Of a stretch of DNA of 64,000 bases, positions 13,552 through 26,614 are shown in pieces. The position numbers and the translations under genes are program-made. The stretch's first letter is position 1. Each line of letters opens with the position of its first letter. This DNA comes from Casuarina equisetifolia (taxonomy: Eukaryota > Streptophyta > Magnoliopsida > Fagales > Casuarinaceae): positions 22,777,258 to 22,841,257 of the forward strand of contig CM052354.1 in the NCBI GenBank assembly GCA_028551475.1, written 5' to 3'. The notes under the pieces are model-generated. The model saw only the letters and a program-made list of their open reading frames with translations. It had not been told where the DNA came from and did not search any database.

Positions 13552-14869
13552 GTTGCTCGGTCCATGATTTATGGAGGAGCCACTAATGATCCACTTTCTC
13601 ACATATGTAAGAGGAACCGAATCACACAGATTACAATTATATTTCAATTCATTGGATTAATGTGAGATCATAAAACTTTAAATGATTTTGTCTTATAAAA
13701 AGTTTCTATGTTTCAAAAATTATATGCTAGTCCTAATGTCTTTAAATTTTGGTGTTGAGGTCACATTTTCTCTCATTTGGTGAGCTTATGATGACTTCTA
13801 AACATCATCCTTGAGCTTAATACACAAGGCTATAGTTTAGTGAGCATCTCTTCTAACTTATGATGGTTTTCCAAATTGTCTATGCTTTAATATTAATTGT
13901 TGCTAACATAAGAGGCTATAAAAGGGATTCAAGGAGTAATGGGAAAATTTGAGATATTTTAGATGAGATTTGGATTAATATGAGAGATTTGGATTAATGG
14001 AAGGACATTTGGATTGATTGGAGCCAGTTTCTTAGAGGACTCATGAGAGCCATAGAAAAAAGAGGTTGGAAAATGCAAAGCATTTGTAAAAGTTGAAGAT
14101 ATTTTCCATTAGCTTCCTTCCTTCCCCCCTATTTCCTATGTTTACTTGGAAATCCACTTCAACCCACATTCAACTTGAAACTTTTTAAGTATACTTAGTG
14201 TGTAAGGGGTATCAATTCTATCTTATCTAACTTATAGTATATAAAAAATATCTCTATAATTTATTAACTAGATTTTGTGTTGAATTTTTGGATCTATTTA
14301 ATTAGTTAATCTCTCTTTAGTTTTCGATATTCAAAAGCTTCATATGGTTTGAGTGTTTTGGTCAGCCTGTTTAACGAACAACAATGAGTTTTCAATAAAA
14401 TAGGTAGGCAAGTCCTTGACGAGTGAAATGTTTTAGACAAATGAAAAGAAAGTATTTTCAAAGTGCATGTCATTCATTCTCCCTTCATCACCTTTTCTTT
14501 GGAGTACAATCATAAGCAATAAAATTACATACCTTGCACTTGGATAATCAAAGAATATAAATGAAAGATGTACTACCTTGAAACCAAACTCATAGCAAAT
14601 GTGGAATAAAATGAGACAATAAAAATTACATAGGCTTACATTGTTAAATCTAGCTTGAAAAGGTTCTTTAAAATATATACATAAAAAATTCTCATTCCTT
14701 ATATATAAGTTTTAAAGACTAAGATTCTTAATATTTTTCAACTTTTGTCTAGAATACAATGCTTATAATGAGTGGGAAACACATTCAAATACTTATAAGT
14801 TTGAAAAAGAAAGATATAAAGGAATAATTGTCTAGAATTTGATACTAATCTAGGAATATAAAGATGATA
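13552..14869. other. Flank: ancestral insertion-site DNA, then NAC 3' flank; no gene
   Basis: Positions 13552 to about 13910 match the DNA after the other LTR copies, and the whole stretch to 14869 matches 24222-25590. From about 14160 it also resembles the 3' flanks of the NAC copies at 17030-17660, 39720-40383 and 46990-47540. No coding region is supported. Confidence 0.55.
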
Positions 14870-15448
14870 TCATTTAGGTAAAAGTTCATGACCACTTAAC
14901 CTAAAATAGAATAAATTAGGCAACAACTCAATCTCGGGCTCTTCCATGGGTTGTGCTTGGCCTTTCCTTACCTCCTTACTAAATGCTTCTAACTAGTTAC
15001 CATTGTCTCTAGCAACATCATTTACACTTGGTGACAACCTCCCCCCATTTGAAACTATAGGTGATTCTTTGCAAATAAGTTCTCCCAAAAGTGATTCCAA
15101 AGAAGTGAGTTATCTCTCCACCTTTGTAGCCTTAATATTGTTGGCTTGTGCATCTTCAGTATTAAGATCATTATTATCATTTTCAGACAAGATAATATTT
15201 TCTTGACCATCTCCACATGGCAACTCAGAATCAACAATTTACATCCTTAGTATTTATCGTGTCATTGTTATTGCTGCATATAAGCTTTGTTACTTGTCTT
15301 CTTTTGTCATGAGTAGTGTCTTTTGTCTTTTGGCTTCTAGACTCTCGTTATCAATGACTTTTATCCATATTTCTTCTTGCTGTCCAAGTTTTTGCTCATT
15401 TTCTAATTTACCTATCCTTTTAAGTTGACAAAAGGCATAATTTTGAAA
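14870..15448 (-). pseudogene. NAC-like copy A: relic of exon 2 (acidic tail)
   Basis: On the minus strand this aligns with exon 2 of the open copy C from its first codons (FQ-Y-CQLKR) to its last (ELLPK). The conserved pieces IDNESLEAKRQK, LPCGDGQE, GQAQPMEEPEIE and PNLFY are readable in places. It is a relic: the 3' splice-site AG before the exon reads AA, and several stops and frame changes interrupt it (one frame ends after LLMTKEDK). No exon 1 remains; the intron sequence to the right (15449 to about 16290) runs straight into flanking DNA that resembles the 3' side of NAC B. A former two-exon NAC gene cut down by deletion is the simplest reading. Confidence 0.7.
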
Positions 15449-16290
15449 TTGCAACCAATGAATGTATAAGTTAGAGGTTAAGCTATAACCATTTAGGACC
15501 AATGATTCAATCACAACAATGGTATAATATATAAAGTATATCATGTATCTTTCTAAGTTCAATTTTTATAGTGAATTTATAAAATACTTTTTGTATAACA
15601 TTATGAAGTGAATAAGAATATGAAACTTATATAATTGGTCATATTACAAAATACAACATACATAGGATATTATATACTTTTCTCAAGCGTACACATTTTC
15701 ACAAATGAACCAAAAACCTTCATAAACTTTATAATACTAAAATAAGTATTGAAATCATAGTGATATTGCACTTGCATTTATGACCATATATAAACATAAT
15801 GTATGTATATATATATACTATATACCATCTATGTATTAGAATTCAAAAAATATAATGAGACAATAGATGATAGAGGTTATTTACTTTTCTCAAGTAAGTT
15901 CAATCTTTACCGTAAATTAATTAAAGAATTTAAAGCATTGTGTAGTTAACAAGAATAATGAAATTATATTTGGTCATTGCATGACCATATAAATACAAAT
16001 AAATAAAACTAAATTTATAAATAAATACTTAAAGAAGATATTGCTTTAATAGATAAAAGAATTATGTTCTTTTTTATCAGTAGACATGTGGTTACATTGG
16101 AACTCATGTTACCTAAAACCAAAGAGGCCTAAAGTTTAACATCTAACTCCCCCACACCCTTCTTTACCTAGCAAAAAATGAGAGAAAAAAATAAGAAGAA
16201 GAATTATGTTCTTTTTAAAGCAAATCCAATCTTTATCATAAAGTAATAAAAAAATATTTCACAACATTATGAACTAAAAGAATATTAAAT
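15449..16290 (-). other. Intron relic of NAC copy A
   Basis: AT-rich DNA resembling the introns of copies B (18219-19218) and C (40942-41947), including the run of TATATA near 15808. It holds no frame of note. Its right end joins other flanking DNA where exon 1 should follow. Confidence 0.5.
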
Positions 16291-16589
16291 CACATTGAAA
16301 TTATTTAAATATAAAAAATATTATTTAAATTCTTGAAGTTAATTTTTAAGTTTGATTATGAACCTATTTTGTATATTTTTAGAGTACAAGTTGATTCACT
16401 TTAGCTTACATTCAACTTTGAGCAGTTTAAATAAACTCAATATATGAGGGAGCATTAAATTCACTTTATTAAACCTTAAGTCCTTAGTATGTTTGGTGTG
16501 CAAGAAAATATTAGATATGCAAGTTTCACATTAAAAAAAAGATATAGTTTTTAGATAATGCTCAAGTATGATAAAAAAGCTTACTATGT

Positions 16590-16996
16590 GACTTTATTCA
16601 TCTAAGAATAACATAATATAGAGCTTAAAGGTATACCATAACATCACAATTCATCTAAAAGAAAATCGAGTTTGAAATCTTCTAGCTATGACATAACAAA
16701 ACATTTACCTGAATGAGTTTAATGTTCCTAAATAGATACGCTCTTCCATATATTATTTTCTTAATTTTAGCCAATAAAATTGATATTTCAATAGCTTTAT
16801 TAAAGAAACATTTACAATTTTGTTTAGACCAAATACAATAGATACATACTAAAAAAGAAAGTTTAAAAAGTTTTATAACCAACAGAGGCCTTGTTGTGCA
16901 TAATACTTTGTCAAATTTGTCTAGTTCAAATACATTAAAAAAATAAGTGTGACTCGCTTTCAAATTGAGAACTACAGAAATTACAATACAAGTCAC
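16590..16996 (-). mobile_element. L1 LINE 3'-end fragment
   Basis: The minus strand translates to a peptide with YCIWSKQN, LLAKIKKIIYGRAYLFRNIKL and NVLLCHS. This parallels the extreme C-terminus of ORF2 in the L1 at 28299-38640 (YCIWLEQN, LLAKIRRVVRGRASLFRNIKL, NVLLSHS). The downstream sequence, read on the minus strand, matches the L1 3' UTR including its TTCTTAGATGAATAAA end. It is 5'-truncated, and a paralogous copy sits at about 39300-39665. Confidence 0.75.
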
Positions 16997-17660
16997 ATGA
17001 TGAGAGCTATTAAGATATCACTTATGTATAGCAAAATATATTTATAATTGATTAAGTAGTTTTTGTGTTAAACTTTGGATCTATTTAATTTGTTAATCCA
17101 TTTTTAGTTTTAGGTATTCAAAATATTCATTTGATTTTGAGTATTTTGGTTGGTCTATTTGAACAAACTATAATGTATTTTCCATAAAATAGGTGAGCAA
17201 GTCCTTATTGAGTGAAGTGTTTGAAATTAATGAAGAGAAAGTATTATCACAGTGCATGTCATTTATTCTTCCTTTTTCACATTGTCTTTTGATTACAATT
17301 ATATGGAATAAAATAACATTCCTTAGACTAGATCAACAAAGAATGTAAATGAAAGATGTGTTAGCTTGTAATCAAACTTGTAGCAAATGTGAAATAAAAG
17401 AGACAAGTTAAAAATTGTATAATCTTACATTATTTGAATCTAGCTTGAAAAGGTTCTTAACATATATATATAGAAAGCATTCTTATAAATCAATATTAAG
17501 GAGAATGTAAGATTTTTAATATTTCTCCTAAACTTTTGTCTAGAATACAATGTTTATAGGGAGCAAGAAACATATTCACATGCCTAGAACTTTGAGAAAG
17601 AAAGATATAAAGGAATAATTGTCTAGAATTTGATACTAATATAGGAATATAAAGATTATA

Positions 17661-18218
17661 TCATTTTGGTAGAAGTTTGCAACCATTTAACTCAAAATAG
17701 AATAAATTAGGCAACATCTCAATCTCTGGCTCCTCCATAGGTTGTGCTTGACCTTTTGTTAGCTCCTTAGCAAATGCACCATTACCATTGTCACTAGAAA
17801 CATCATTTAGGTTTAATGACAAGCTCCCTCCATTTGAAACTAAAGCAGATTCCTTGCAAATAGGTTCTCTTGGAGACAACTCCTTTGGAATGAGTTGTCT
17901 CTCCACCTTTATAGCTTCAATATCCTTTTTAGACAAGACAATAGTTTCTTGACCATCTCCACATGGCAACTCAAAATCAACAATTGCTACTTCCTTGGTG
18001 TTTTTTGGTGTCATAGTCAATGCTTCTATGCCATTGTTGTTGTTGCATGTAAGCTCTAGCTGCTCTTCTTCTTCTGTCATAGGTAATATCTTTTGTCTTT
18101 TGGCTTTTGAACTCTCATTATCAATGATTTTTATTCCTAGGTCTTCTTGTTCTTCAATTTTTTGCTGTTTTTTTTATTTACCCATCCTTTTAAGTTGACA
18201 AAGGACATAATCTTGAAA
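17661..18218 (-). pseudogene. NAC-like copy B: exon 2 only, exon 1 lost
   Basis: Exon 2 starts at 18218 after a good acceptor (TTGGTTGTAG on the minus strand) with codons FQDYVLCQLKRMGK. A stop (TAA) follows at once where copy C reads serine. A 139-codon frame then runs to the normal end (KLLPK, stop at 17661-17663). The acidic tail keeps TCNNNNGIEA, LPCGDGQETIVLSKKD, VERQLIPKE, GQAQPMEEPEIEMLPNLFY. Exon 1 is missing: the intron runs to about 19218 and there meets a Ty3/gypsy fragment. Without the NAC domain and with the early stop it cannot make the family protein. Confidence 0.8.
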
Positions 18219-19218
18219 CTACAACCAATGAATGTGTAAGTTGAAGATTAAGCTCTAATCATTAAGGACCAATGATTCAAGTAAAACATATAAAATATAT
18301 TATGTATCTTTCTAAACTAAGCTTAATTTTTGCAAGAAATCTATACAAGACTTTTTTTTAACATTCTAAAGTGAATAAGAATATGAAACTTTCATTTGGT
18401 TATGTTACAACTATATAATAAAATATATATAACATGCAAACAAGAGAATGATACAACAAATGTAAGATATTATATATTTTCTCAAGTGAACATACTCTCC
18501 TAAATAAACAAAAAACCTTCATAAACTTTATGAAACAAACAAGAAGTACTAAAATCATGTTGATATTGTACTTGCATTTATGAGTATATATAAATTTTGT
18601 GCATATATATGTATATACATACATATATATATGTATGTATACATATTATTTACCATCTATGTATTAAGATTCAAAAAGATATTTGACAATAAATGATAGA
18701 TATTATACACTTTTCTTAAGTGAGTTCAATTTTTGTTATAGACTAATCAGAAAATTCATAGCATTATATAGTTAACAAGAATAAGGAAATTATATTTGGT
18801 AATTATATGAACTTATAAATATAAAATAAAATAATATAATAAATATAATATAATATACAAGTAAATACTTAAATAAGAAAATGTTTTAATAGATAAGAGA
18901 ATTATGTTATTTTTTTTGTTGTTAGACATGTCTTAATTGGAATTCATGTCAATTAAAAACTAAGAGATCTTAAGTTCAACATCTAACTTTCCCACCCCCT
19001 CTTTATCTAGAGAAAAAAAAAAAAAAGAACTATCTCCCTTTTGAAGGAAACCCAATCTCTATTATTTAAAAAAAAACCTCCATTATAAAGTAATTAAAAA
19101 TATTTTACTTGATTACTACAGATTTTATAAAAAATTATACATCTATTTCAAATGGAAATATTAGTATTTGAAAATTAGCCAAATATATGATATCAATCAG
19201 GAGTATTCAAGAAAGATA
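18219..19218 (-). other. Intron of NAC copy B, cut at a retroelement junction
   Basis: AT-rich DNA collinear with the intron of copy C. It includes an alternating ATGTATAC-type tract (about 18600-18650) and A-runs near 19015 and 19068. It ends at the junction with the Ty3/gypsy fragment. Confidence 0.6.
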
Positions 19219-22200
19219 ATGGAAGGCTTGAAAGATTGGAGGTGGATTTAGCTATGAAAGAAGTTGAGAATAACCTCAAGTTTGCTAAGATAATGGAAAT
19301 TATTTAGAGATTGACAAAGTCTCTAAACTCTTGAAATACTACTGACTCCTCAAATCACAATTGTGAGGAGGGAAATTCCAATCAAGGAGAGGTAAAGGTG
19401 GTTGCAATAGATTAGATTTAGAGGTGAGTTAGCAACGATAACATGGATTAAGATTGGAATTTCCTTAATTTGATAGGGACAATGATTTGGTAGATTGGAT
19501 ATGTTGCATAGAACAATTTTTTGACTTCCATGATATTATAGAGGAAAAAAAGGTTTATGTGGCTACTTGGAGTTTAGATAGTGATGCTTAAGTATGGTAT
19601 CAATTGCTTAAAGATGAGTTCTAAGGAGTTGATTTGTCATGGAAGATTTTCTCTAAGGAGATTTATGAATGTTTTAGAACAATGATATATCAATATTATT
19701 TTGGAAAACTAATCCACCTCAGGTAGATTAGGATAGTTGATGAGTATTATACCAAGTTTTCCAAGTTCCTACTATGGTTAGGAAAGACGACAAAGGAATA
19801 TCAAATTTCCTATTTTAGAACTAGATAAAGGGAAGGAATTCGTGTGGATATGTAGGCGTGCTGACCTACTACATTATCTAGCACTTTGGCTCTGGTACAA
19901 CTTTATAAAGTTTGCCATTTGACTTAAGCCCAATCCTTCACCAAGAAGTATGAATCAATTAGTCTGTTAAATGGCATTACTACTTTGTTTGTTCGACAAA
20001 TGTCTCCTATAAATATTGCTAACATGAGAGCTAAGGGTTTATGTTTTTTATGTGATGAACCATTCATTCCAAGCCATTGCTGTAAACAAATATTCTTAAT
20101 TGAAGAAACTTGGATGTTAAATGATGAGGAAGGTGATATGGAAGAAAATAAGGTCTCTAACATATAGTTGGAAGAACCAAAAATATTGTTAAATGCCATT
20201 AATGAAAGAATTACTCCTCACACAATATGGATTTTGGGGAGTTTAGGAGGTCATAAATAAAGGATTTAGGTTCTTATGGACTTGGGTAAGTCATATAATT
20301 TCATAAATGATTTTTTAGCTAAATGGATGGGGTTAAAGACATAGTTAGGAGAAATTTTTTGTGTCAAGGTAGCTAACAGAGAGAAGTTGAGGGCTAAAAG
20401 CCTTCCTTTAGGGGGTGGTGTTTGAATTAGATCTTTATCTTATTTCTTTGCAAGGTGTAGATGTGGTTTTGGGGACTCATTGGCTTAGAATTGTTATCAA
20501 ATTCTATGGGATTTTAAGAAATTACAAATGGAATTTTCAACACAACATAGACGAGTGGTATTGTAAAAAGGATTTATTCCTATAACCAAAATGATCAAAG
20601 GAGGAGAAATTGGAATGGAAATAGTTAAAGAAAAATTGAGACTGTTGATTTGCATTGAAAAGGTCCTTAATACTAATGTGAGAATGATGTGAGGAGCTCT
20701 AGAATCAAACCAAGAGGAATATTAGATCCATGACTTAAAGCCATGACAAGCTTAGGAATTAAGGAGTTTGCTTGCTTAATTTACAATATATTTTCAGAGC
20801 CATGAAGACTTCCACTTATAAGAACCTAAGACTATGGAATCATTCTATTAAGCTTGAGCAACCTATGTTTGTTTGACCTTACTGGTGTCTTTTCTCTTAA
20901 AAGGCTGAAATTGAGAAACTAGTTACAGAATTGTTAGAATTTGGCATTATTAAAACCAACGTTGACCCCTTTTCATCTATGTTATTGTTATAAAGAAAGA
21001 GTGGTTCTTAGCAGATGTGGATAAATTACCAAGAGCTTAACAAATGAATAAGAAAATATTAAGTTTCCAATGCTTATAAGGGATGAATTGTTAGATGAAC
21101 TTCATGGTTCCTCAATTTTTCCAAAGTTAGATCTATGGATAGGTTATTATCATATATGGATTTAGTCCCAAGGCATACCAAAGACAACTTTTAGAACCTA
21201 TAATGAATGTAACAAATTTTTCATAATGTCTTTTGGGCTTTCTAATGCTTCAACTACCTTCCAATTGTTAATGAACAATGTTTAGGCCGTACCTTTAAAA
21301 GTTTATCTTAGTATTCTTTCATGATATCCTAATCTATAGCAAAGATTGGGGAGGAGCATCTAAAGCACTTAACCATAGTCTTTTCACTATTATAGTAGCA
21401 CTGTCTTTATGTAAAAGAATTCAAATGTGAATTAGGGAGGAAAGCCATTCAATTTCTTGGGCACATGGTGACTTAAGGAGGAGTAAAGGTAGATCACACA
21501 ATAGTTAAAGCCATTACAAAATGGGAAAAGCCTAAAATATTAAGGTGTTAAGGGGTTTTTTGGGCTTAACATGTTATTATTGCATATTCATTTGAGATTT
21601 TGGATTAATAACTAGTCACTTAATCAAAATGCCAAAAAAAGAATGGCTTTCGTTGAATAGAAAAGTCAAAGGAGGCATCTATTACTTTAAAGCTAGCTCT
21701 CATGAATGCCTTGGTGTTAATCATGCTAGATTTTAAAAAACCATTTGTTGTAACCTATGACACTTTTAGAACAGGAGGGGAGCCATGTTAATGCAAAATA
21801 ATCAAACCTATTGCATTTTTTAGCAAGGTATTACATGGGAAAAACTTGACTTTTTCTACATATGAAAAAAATGCTAGCTCTTATGCTTGTTGTCTAGAGA
21901 TGGCAACATTATCTTTTAAGGCACAAATTCATAGTTTGAACGGATTAATAGAGCCTACATTTTTTATGGGAGCAATGTTTGACAACCTTAGTTTAACAAT
22001 GATGGCTCCTAGAATTGCTTGGTTTTGATTTTACAATTGAATATGTACTAGGGAAGATGAACATCATGTAGATGTTTTATCATGGAGATGGGAGAGAGGA
22101 GAATCATTTGGTGTGAATGATTTAGGGAAAATGACTACAAATGATAGAATTGAGAAAACAACTTACCTTGATGGGCCTGGATTAAGTACAAAAAAGAAAA

Positions 22201-24216
22201 GAAAAAAAAAGGCCAAGATGATATGGTGATTCATAATTTAAAGAACTAGGCCTAATCGGAAACAAAACCCAACATCAATGAAAAGGAATATGGTGTCATT
22301 TCAAGTCCCCTTCCTTGATGGGTGGGGCTTATCTAAGATAGGGAATGATCTAGTTATGTTCTTCAAGATATTGTGAAACACATATAGGATGGAAATGCAG
22401 TCAGACCATGGGAATTTCTATAAGATATAGTATTTTTCAAGGGTAGGATATTCCTACCTAAATCATCTAAATGAATATCCACCATTTTAGTATAGATTCA
22501 TAATGGGTTTAAACAATTTTTTATTGGGAGGAATATAAAGAAGTGCTAGAAATTGTGTGGTAGTGTTAGGTGGGCCAACATTAAAAATGGGAAGTCATGT
22601 ATTTGTTAGGATTATTACAATGCTTAAAAATTCTATAAAGGATTTGGGAAGAAATCTTAATGGACTTTATTGAAGGACTTCCAAAATCTCAAGGAAAAAT
22701 GCCATTATGACAATGGTGGATCAATTAAGCAAATTTACACATTTTATTACTTTGAAACATCCATTTTTAGCCATTATTATTGAAAGAATCTTCTTTGATC
22801 AAATCTTGAAAATCGATGGTCTTCTAAAAGTTATTGTATGGTTCACATTTACATTTTAGACATAATTATTTAGAATGCTAGGAACCCAATTTAACTTTTC
22901 CTTTGCATACCATCCATAAATGGATGGTCAAATGGAAATTGTGAATGGGATAGTGGAGATATACCTTTGGTGTTTCACTAAGGAAGAACCATCCATTTGG
23001 GCAGATTGGTTAGCTAGGGGGAACATGGTATAACAGTAGTGTGCATTCAACCACTAGAATGACTCCTTATGTAGCTTTACTTGGACATTCCTTCGTACTT
23101 CAATGGATTACATACAAGACACTTCTAAAGTGGAAGCTCTTGATGTTACTTTTAAGGAGAGAGATCAAATTTTGGAAGAATTGTAAGCTCACTAATAGAG
23201 AACCTAAGCTAAGATGAAAATTCAATATGATTTCATGCATTGGGACATCAATTTTGAAATGGGTGATTGTTTTTTTTTTAATTCAACCCTATCATCAAGC
23301 TTTTGTAACTATTTATAAAACACTAAAACTTTAGCCATGTTACTTTGACCCTTATGAAATAATCAGACGAGTGGGGGCAATGGCGTATAAGTTGCAATTA
23401 TTGAAAGGCACTAAAGTGCATATGGTATTTCATGTATCTGCTTTTAAGAAATTTATGGGAGATGGAGTGTTAGTTTAGCTAGATTTACCATTACTATTGG
23501 CAGATGGCAGTGGACTTTTACTAGTTCCTTAAGTAGCCCTTGATCAAAGGGTCTGAGATTGTCAATCATAAATTTTAATCCACTAGAAAGGCATGTCTTT
23601 TGTTGATGCAACATGGCAAGCCATGGATTAGTTTAAAAGGTAGTTTCTTCAACTAAACCTTGAGGACAAGGTTTCAACTAATGGGGAGGGAATGTTAAAA
23701 CCTTTAGCCATGTAGGTGATAACATGGCTAGACGCATGACTTAGGTTTTATAAGGAAGAAATCTTCCTTTGTTCTAGTCATCTTCATTTTCTCTTTGTTT
23801 TCCTCTCCCAACTATCTAGCCCAAAGGTAGTATGGTTAGCCTATTTGGTGGTGAGATTTTCAGCTAATTTCTATTAATCAGCTGATTTCTGTTGGTTGGT
23901 GTATCTAATGGCAAAATTTTTGGTTGATTTCTATTTCATTTTATATTGATTGTGTTTTTTATTGTAAGAGAATTCTAGATGGAAGGAGATGAGTGCAAGG
24001 TCTATATAAAGATCATGATTGTAAGAAAGAAGTTAGTTTTTTTTTTTTTTTTAGGAAATCAACTTGTAATTCTTTTTAGTCAATATATTCTCTTTTCTTC
24101 TAGAAGCATTGTTTTCTACAAAATAAGGGGAAATTGCAGGGGGGAAAGGTATCAAGATTAAAGAGATTATCCTTTAAAAGGACCTATTACTCGTTTTGCT
24201 ACTCGACATGCTAATA
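19219..24216 (+). mobile_element. Ty3/gypsy LTR retrotransposon fossil, sister of the 6.5-13.5 kb copy, with 3' LTR only
   Basis: Aligns from the early gag region (AATGGAAGGCTTGAAAGATT, cf. about 7160) through protease, reverse transcriptase (about 20950-21420), RNase H and integrase to an LTR at 23693-24216. It begins abruptly in the intron of NAC copy B and has no 5' LTR. The DNA after the LTR (GATTG, then 1.37 kb) matches the flank of the other copies, so it looks like a duplicated piece of the same insertion locus. Many breaks; old. Confidence 0.8.
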
Positions 24217-25590
24217 GATTGGTTACTTGGTCCATGATTTATGGAAGAGCCACTGTTGATCCACTTTCTCACATATGTAAGAGGAACCTAGTTCGAGTTA
24301 ATCACACATATTACAATTATATTTCAATTTATTGGATTAATGTGAGATTATAAAACTTTAAATGATTCTTTCTTATAAAGAGATTCTATGTTTCAAAAAT
24401 TATATGTTAGCTTTAATGTCTTTAACTTTTAGTGTTAAGGTCACATTTTCTCTCGTTTGGTGAGCTTATGGTGACTTCTAAACATCATCCTTGAGCTTGG
24501 TACACAAGGCTATAGTTTGGTGAACATCGCCATTACTATGTGGAGCACCTATTCTGGTTTAAGATGGTTTTCTAAATTGTCTATGCTCTAATATCAAATG
24601 TTACCCGCCTAAAAGGCCATAAAAGGGATTCAAGGAGTAAAGGGTAATTTTGAGATATTTTGGATGAGATTTGGATTAACATGAGAGAGATTTGGATTAA
24701 TGGAAGAACATTTGGATTGATTGGAGTTAGTTTCTTAGAGGACTCATGAAAGCCACAAAAAAAGGGTTGGCAAATGCAAAGCATTTGTAAAAGTTAAAGA
24801 TATTTTCCATTAGCTTCCTTCCTTCCCCTATTTCCTATGTTTACATGGAAATCCACTTCAACCCACATTCAAATTGAAACTTTTTAAGTATACTCAGTAT
24901 GTAAGGGAGTACCAATTTTATCTTATCTAACTTATAGTATATAAAAAATATCTTTGTAATTTATTAACTAGATTTTGTGTTGAATTTTTAGATTTATTTA
25001 ATTATTTAATCTCTCTTTAGTTTTTGATATTCAAAAGCTTAATATGGTTTAAGTGTTTTGGTCAACCTGTTTGAAGAACAACAATGAGTTTTCAATAAAA
25101 TGGGTAGGCAAGTCCTTAATGAGTGAAGTGTTTGAAACAATTGAAGAGAAAGTATTTTCAAAGTACATGTCATTCATTCTCCCTTTCTCACTTTTTCTTT
25201 GGAGTACAATCATAAGCAATAAAATCACATACCCTAAACTTGGATAATCAAAGAATATAAACAAAAGATGTACTACCTTGTAACCAAACTCATAGCAAAT
25301 GTGAAATAAAATAAGACAAGTTAAAAATTACATAGTCTTACATTATTTAAATCTAACTTGAAAAGGTTCTTTAAAATATTTATATAAATGCTCGTTCCTT
25401 AAAAATAGGTTTTAAAGACATAAGATTCTTAATATTTCTCAACTTTTGTCTAGAATACAATGCTTATAAGGAGTGGAGAACATATTCAAATGCTTAGAAG
25501 TTTGAGAAAGAAAGATATAAAGGACTAATTGTCTAGAATTTGATACTAATCTAGGAATATAAAGATGATATCATTTAGGTAAAAGTTCAC
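24217..25590. other. Flank duplicated from the 13547-14869 region; no gene
   Basis: Collinear with the DNA after the LTR ending at 13546, including the block GGGATTCAAGGAGTAA and the NAC 3' flank. Similarity stops at about 25590, before the NAC exon-2 relic found in the other copy. Confidence 0.6.
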
Positions 25591-26210
25591 AACCACTAAT
25601 TTTATATAGTCTTTAGAAATGTAAGTATTAATAATGTACAATTACAAGTCTTCATAAATATAACTATTAAAGATATTAGTAATTACAAGTATATATTCTT
25701 ACATTATCTACCAACTCGGGCCTAGTGGTTTTGTTTGTAAATACAAACCACATTAGAAATTCAGATAAAAATATAAAAGCATAAAGCATATAATAAACCA
25801 TATCCTAGACTATGCATTTGTACATATTAGTGCATACCAATCCACATGTAGTCGAGAATGAGAATTTGTTAGTTAATCGGGTGGCAATTGTTGACCAAAT
25901 TGATTATAATTTTAATGAGGCTTTTATGTTGGTAGATATGAGGTCATTGTGTCCAATATTCACATGATTTTTTGTTTCTAAATGGTGTGCTTACCTGTTT
26001 ACTTTGTCACTTGCCAACTTTGAGAAGAATAAACATCCGAAGCCTTGCTAAAGGCTTGCACGAAAGAGTTCCTACATTATCTATGAAAAGATTTCCAAGA
26101 AGGCTTCTTTTGGAATTTATGGTTTTTAATTCAGTCCTACTACGTGTTTATCCTGTTATTGTTGTACCATTGCTAGACATGAACAAACCTGGAGTTAATA
26201 GGTGAAGTAT
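25591..26210. repeat. Copy of NAC-array spacer DNA (paralogous to about 51010-51530 and 46500-46980)
   Basis: Shares TAATGTACAATTACAAGT, TACCAACTCGGGCC and the block around GATATTCACATGAT with the spacers between NAC copies on the right. A 77-codon frame inside it (25972-26205) is not conserved as a frame in the other copies, so I do not call it a gene. Confidence 0.6.
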
Positions 26211-26614
26211 TTCATGCATTCAATGATTTGTTTTCTTTCACTACACATTTCATAAAACTTGAATTTTATTCTTAAGCTTGTAAATAAGAAATTTGTTCAT
26301 GAGTTCCTTTTCTTGAAAACTATATCAGTTCTTATATATGATTCTTGTTTGGGATTTAAAGCATCCAGGCCCTTCAAAGTAGCCAATGGCGTGAGAATTC
26401 AAGGTACACAAGTATAGGGATCCCATATTATTTATACCCAAGAAAGGGATGCAACGTAACTTTGTTTGCGCTATAACATAAATAAAAGTGTCTTAACCAT
26501 TGACAAAAAGATTCACTTATGGTTGCTATGCATAAGAAAAAATCTCTACTTCTTGTAGTCAAATGGCAACTTGGTGTATGACCACAAAGAGATAGAGCTA
26601 GAAGACACATATAG

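Larger units (their letters stand above)
16300..19218 (-). repeat. Segmental duplicate of about 39003-41935 (3' flank, exon 2 and intron of a NAC unit)
   Basis: Long, nearly collinear similarity runs from the 3' flank (TTTTTAAGTTTGATTATGAACC at about 16345 and 39053) through exon 2 and the intron. On the left copy it stops at about 19218 (AAAGATAATG), exactly where the Ty3/gypsy copy begins; on the right copy the same sequence continues into NAC exon 1 at 41948. Confidence 0.75.

Noticed and set aside
25972-26205. 77-codon frame on the + strand
   Set aside because: Lies in duplicated spacer DNA; the frame is not kept in the copies near 46760 and 51400.
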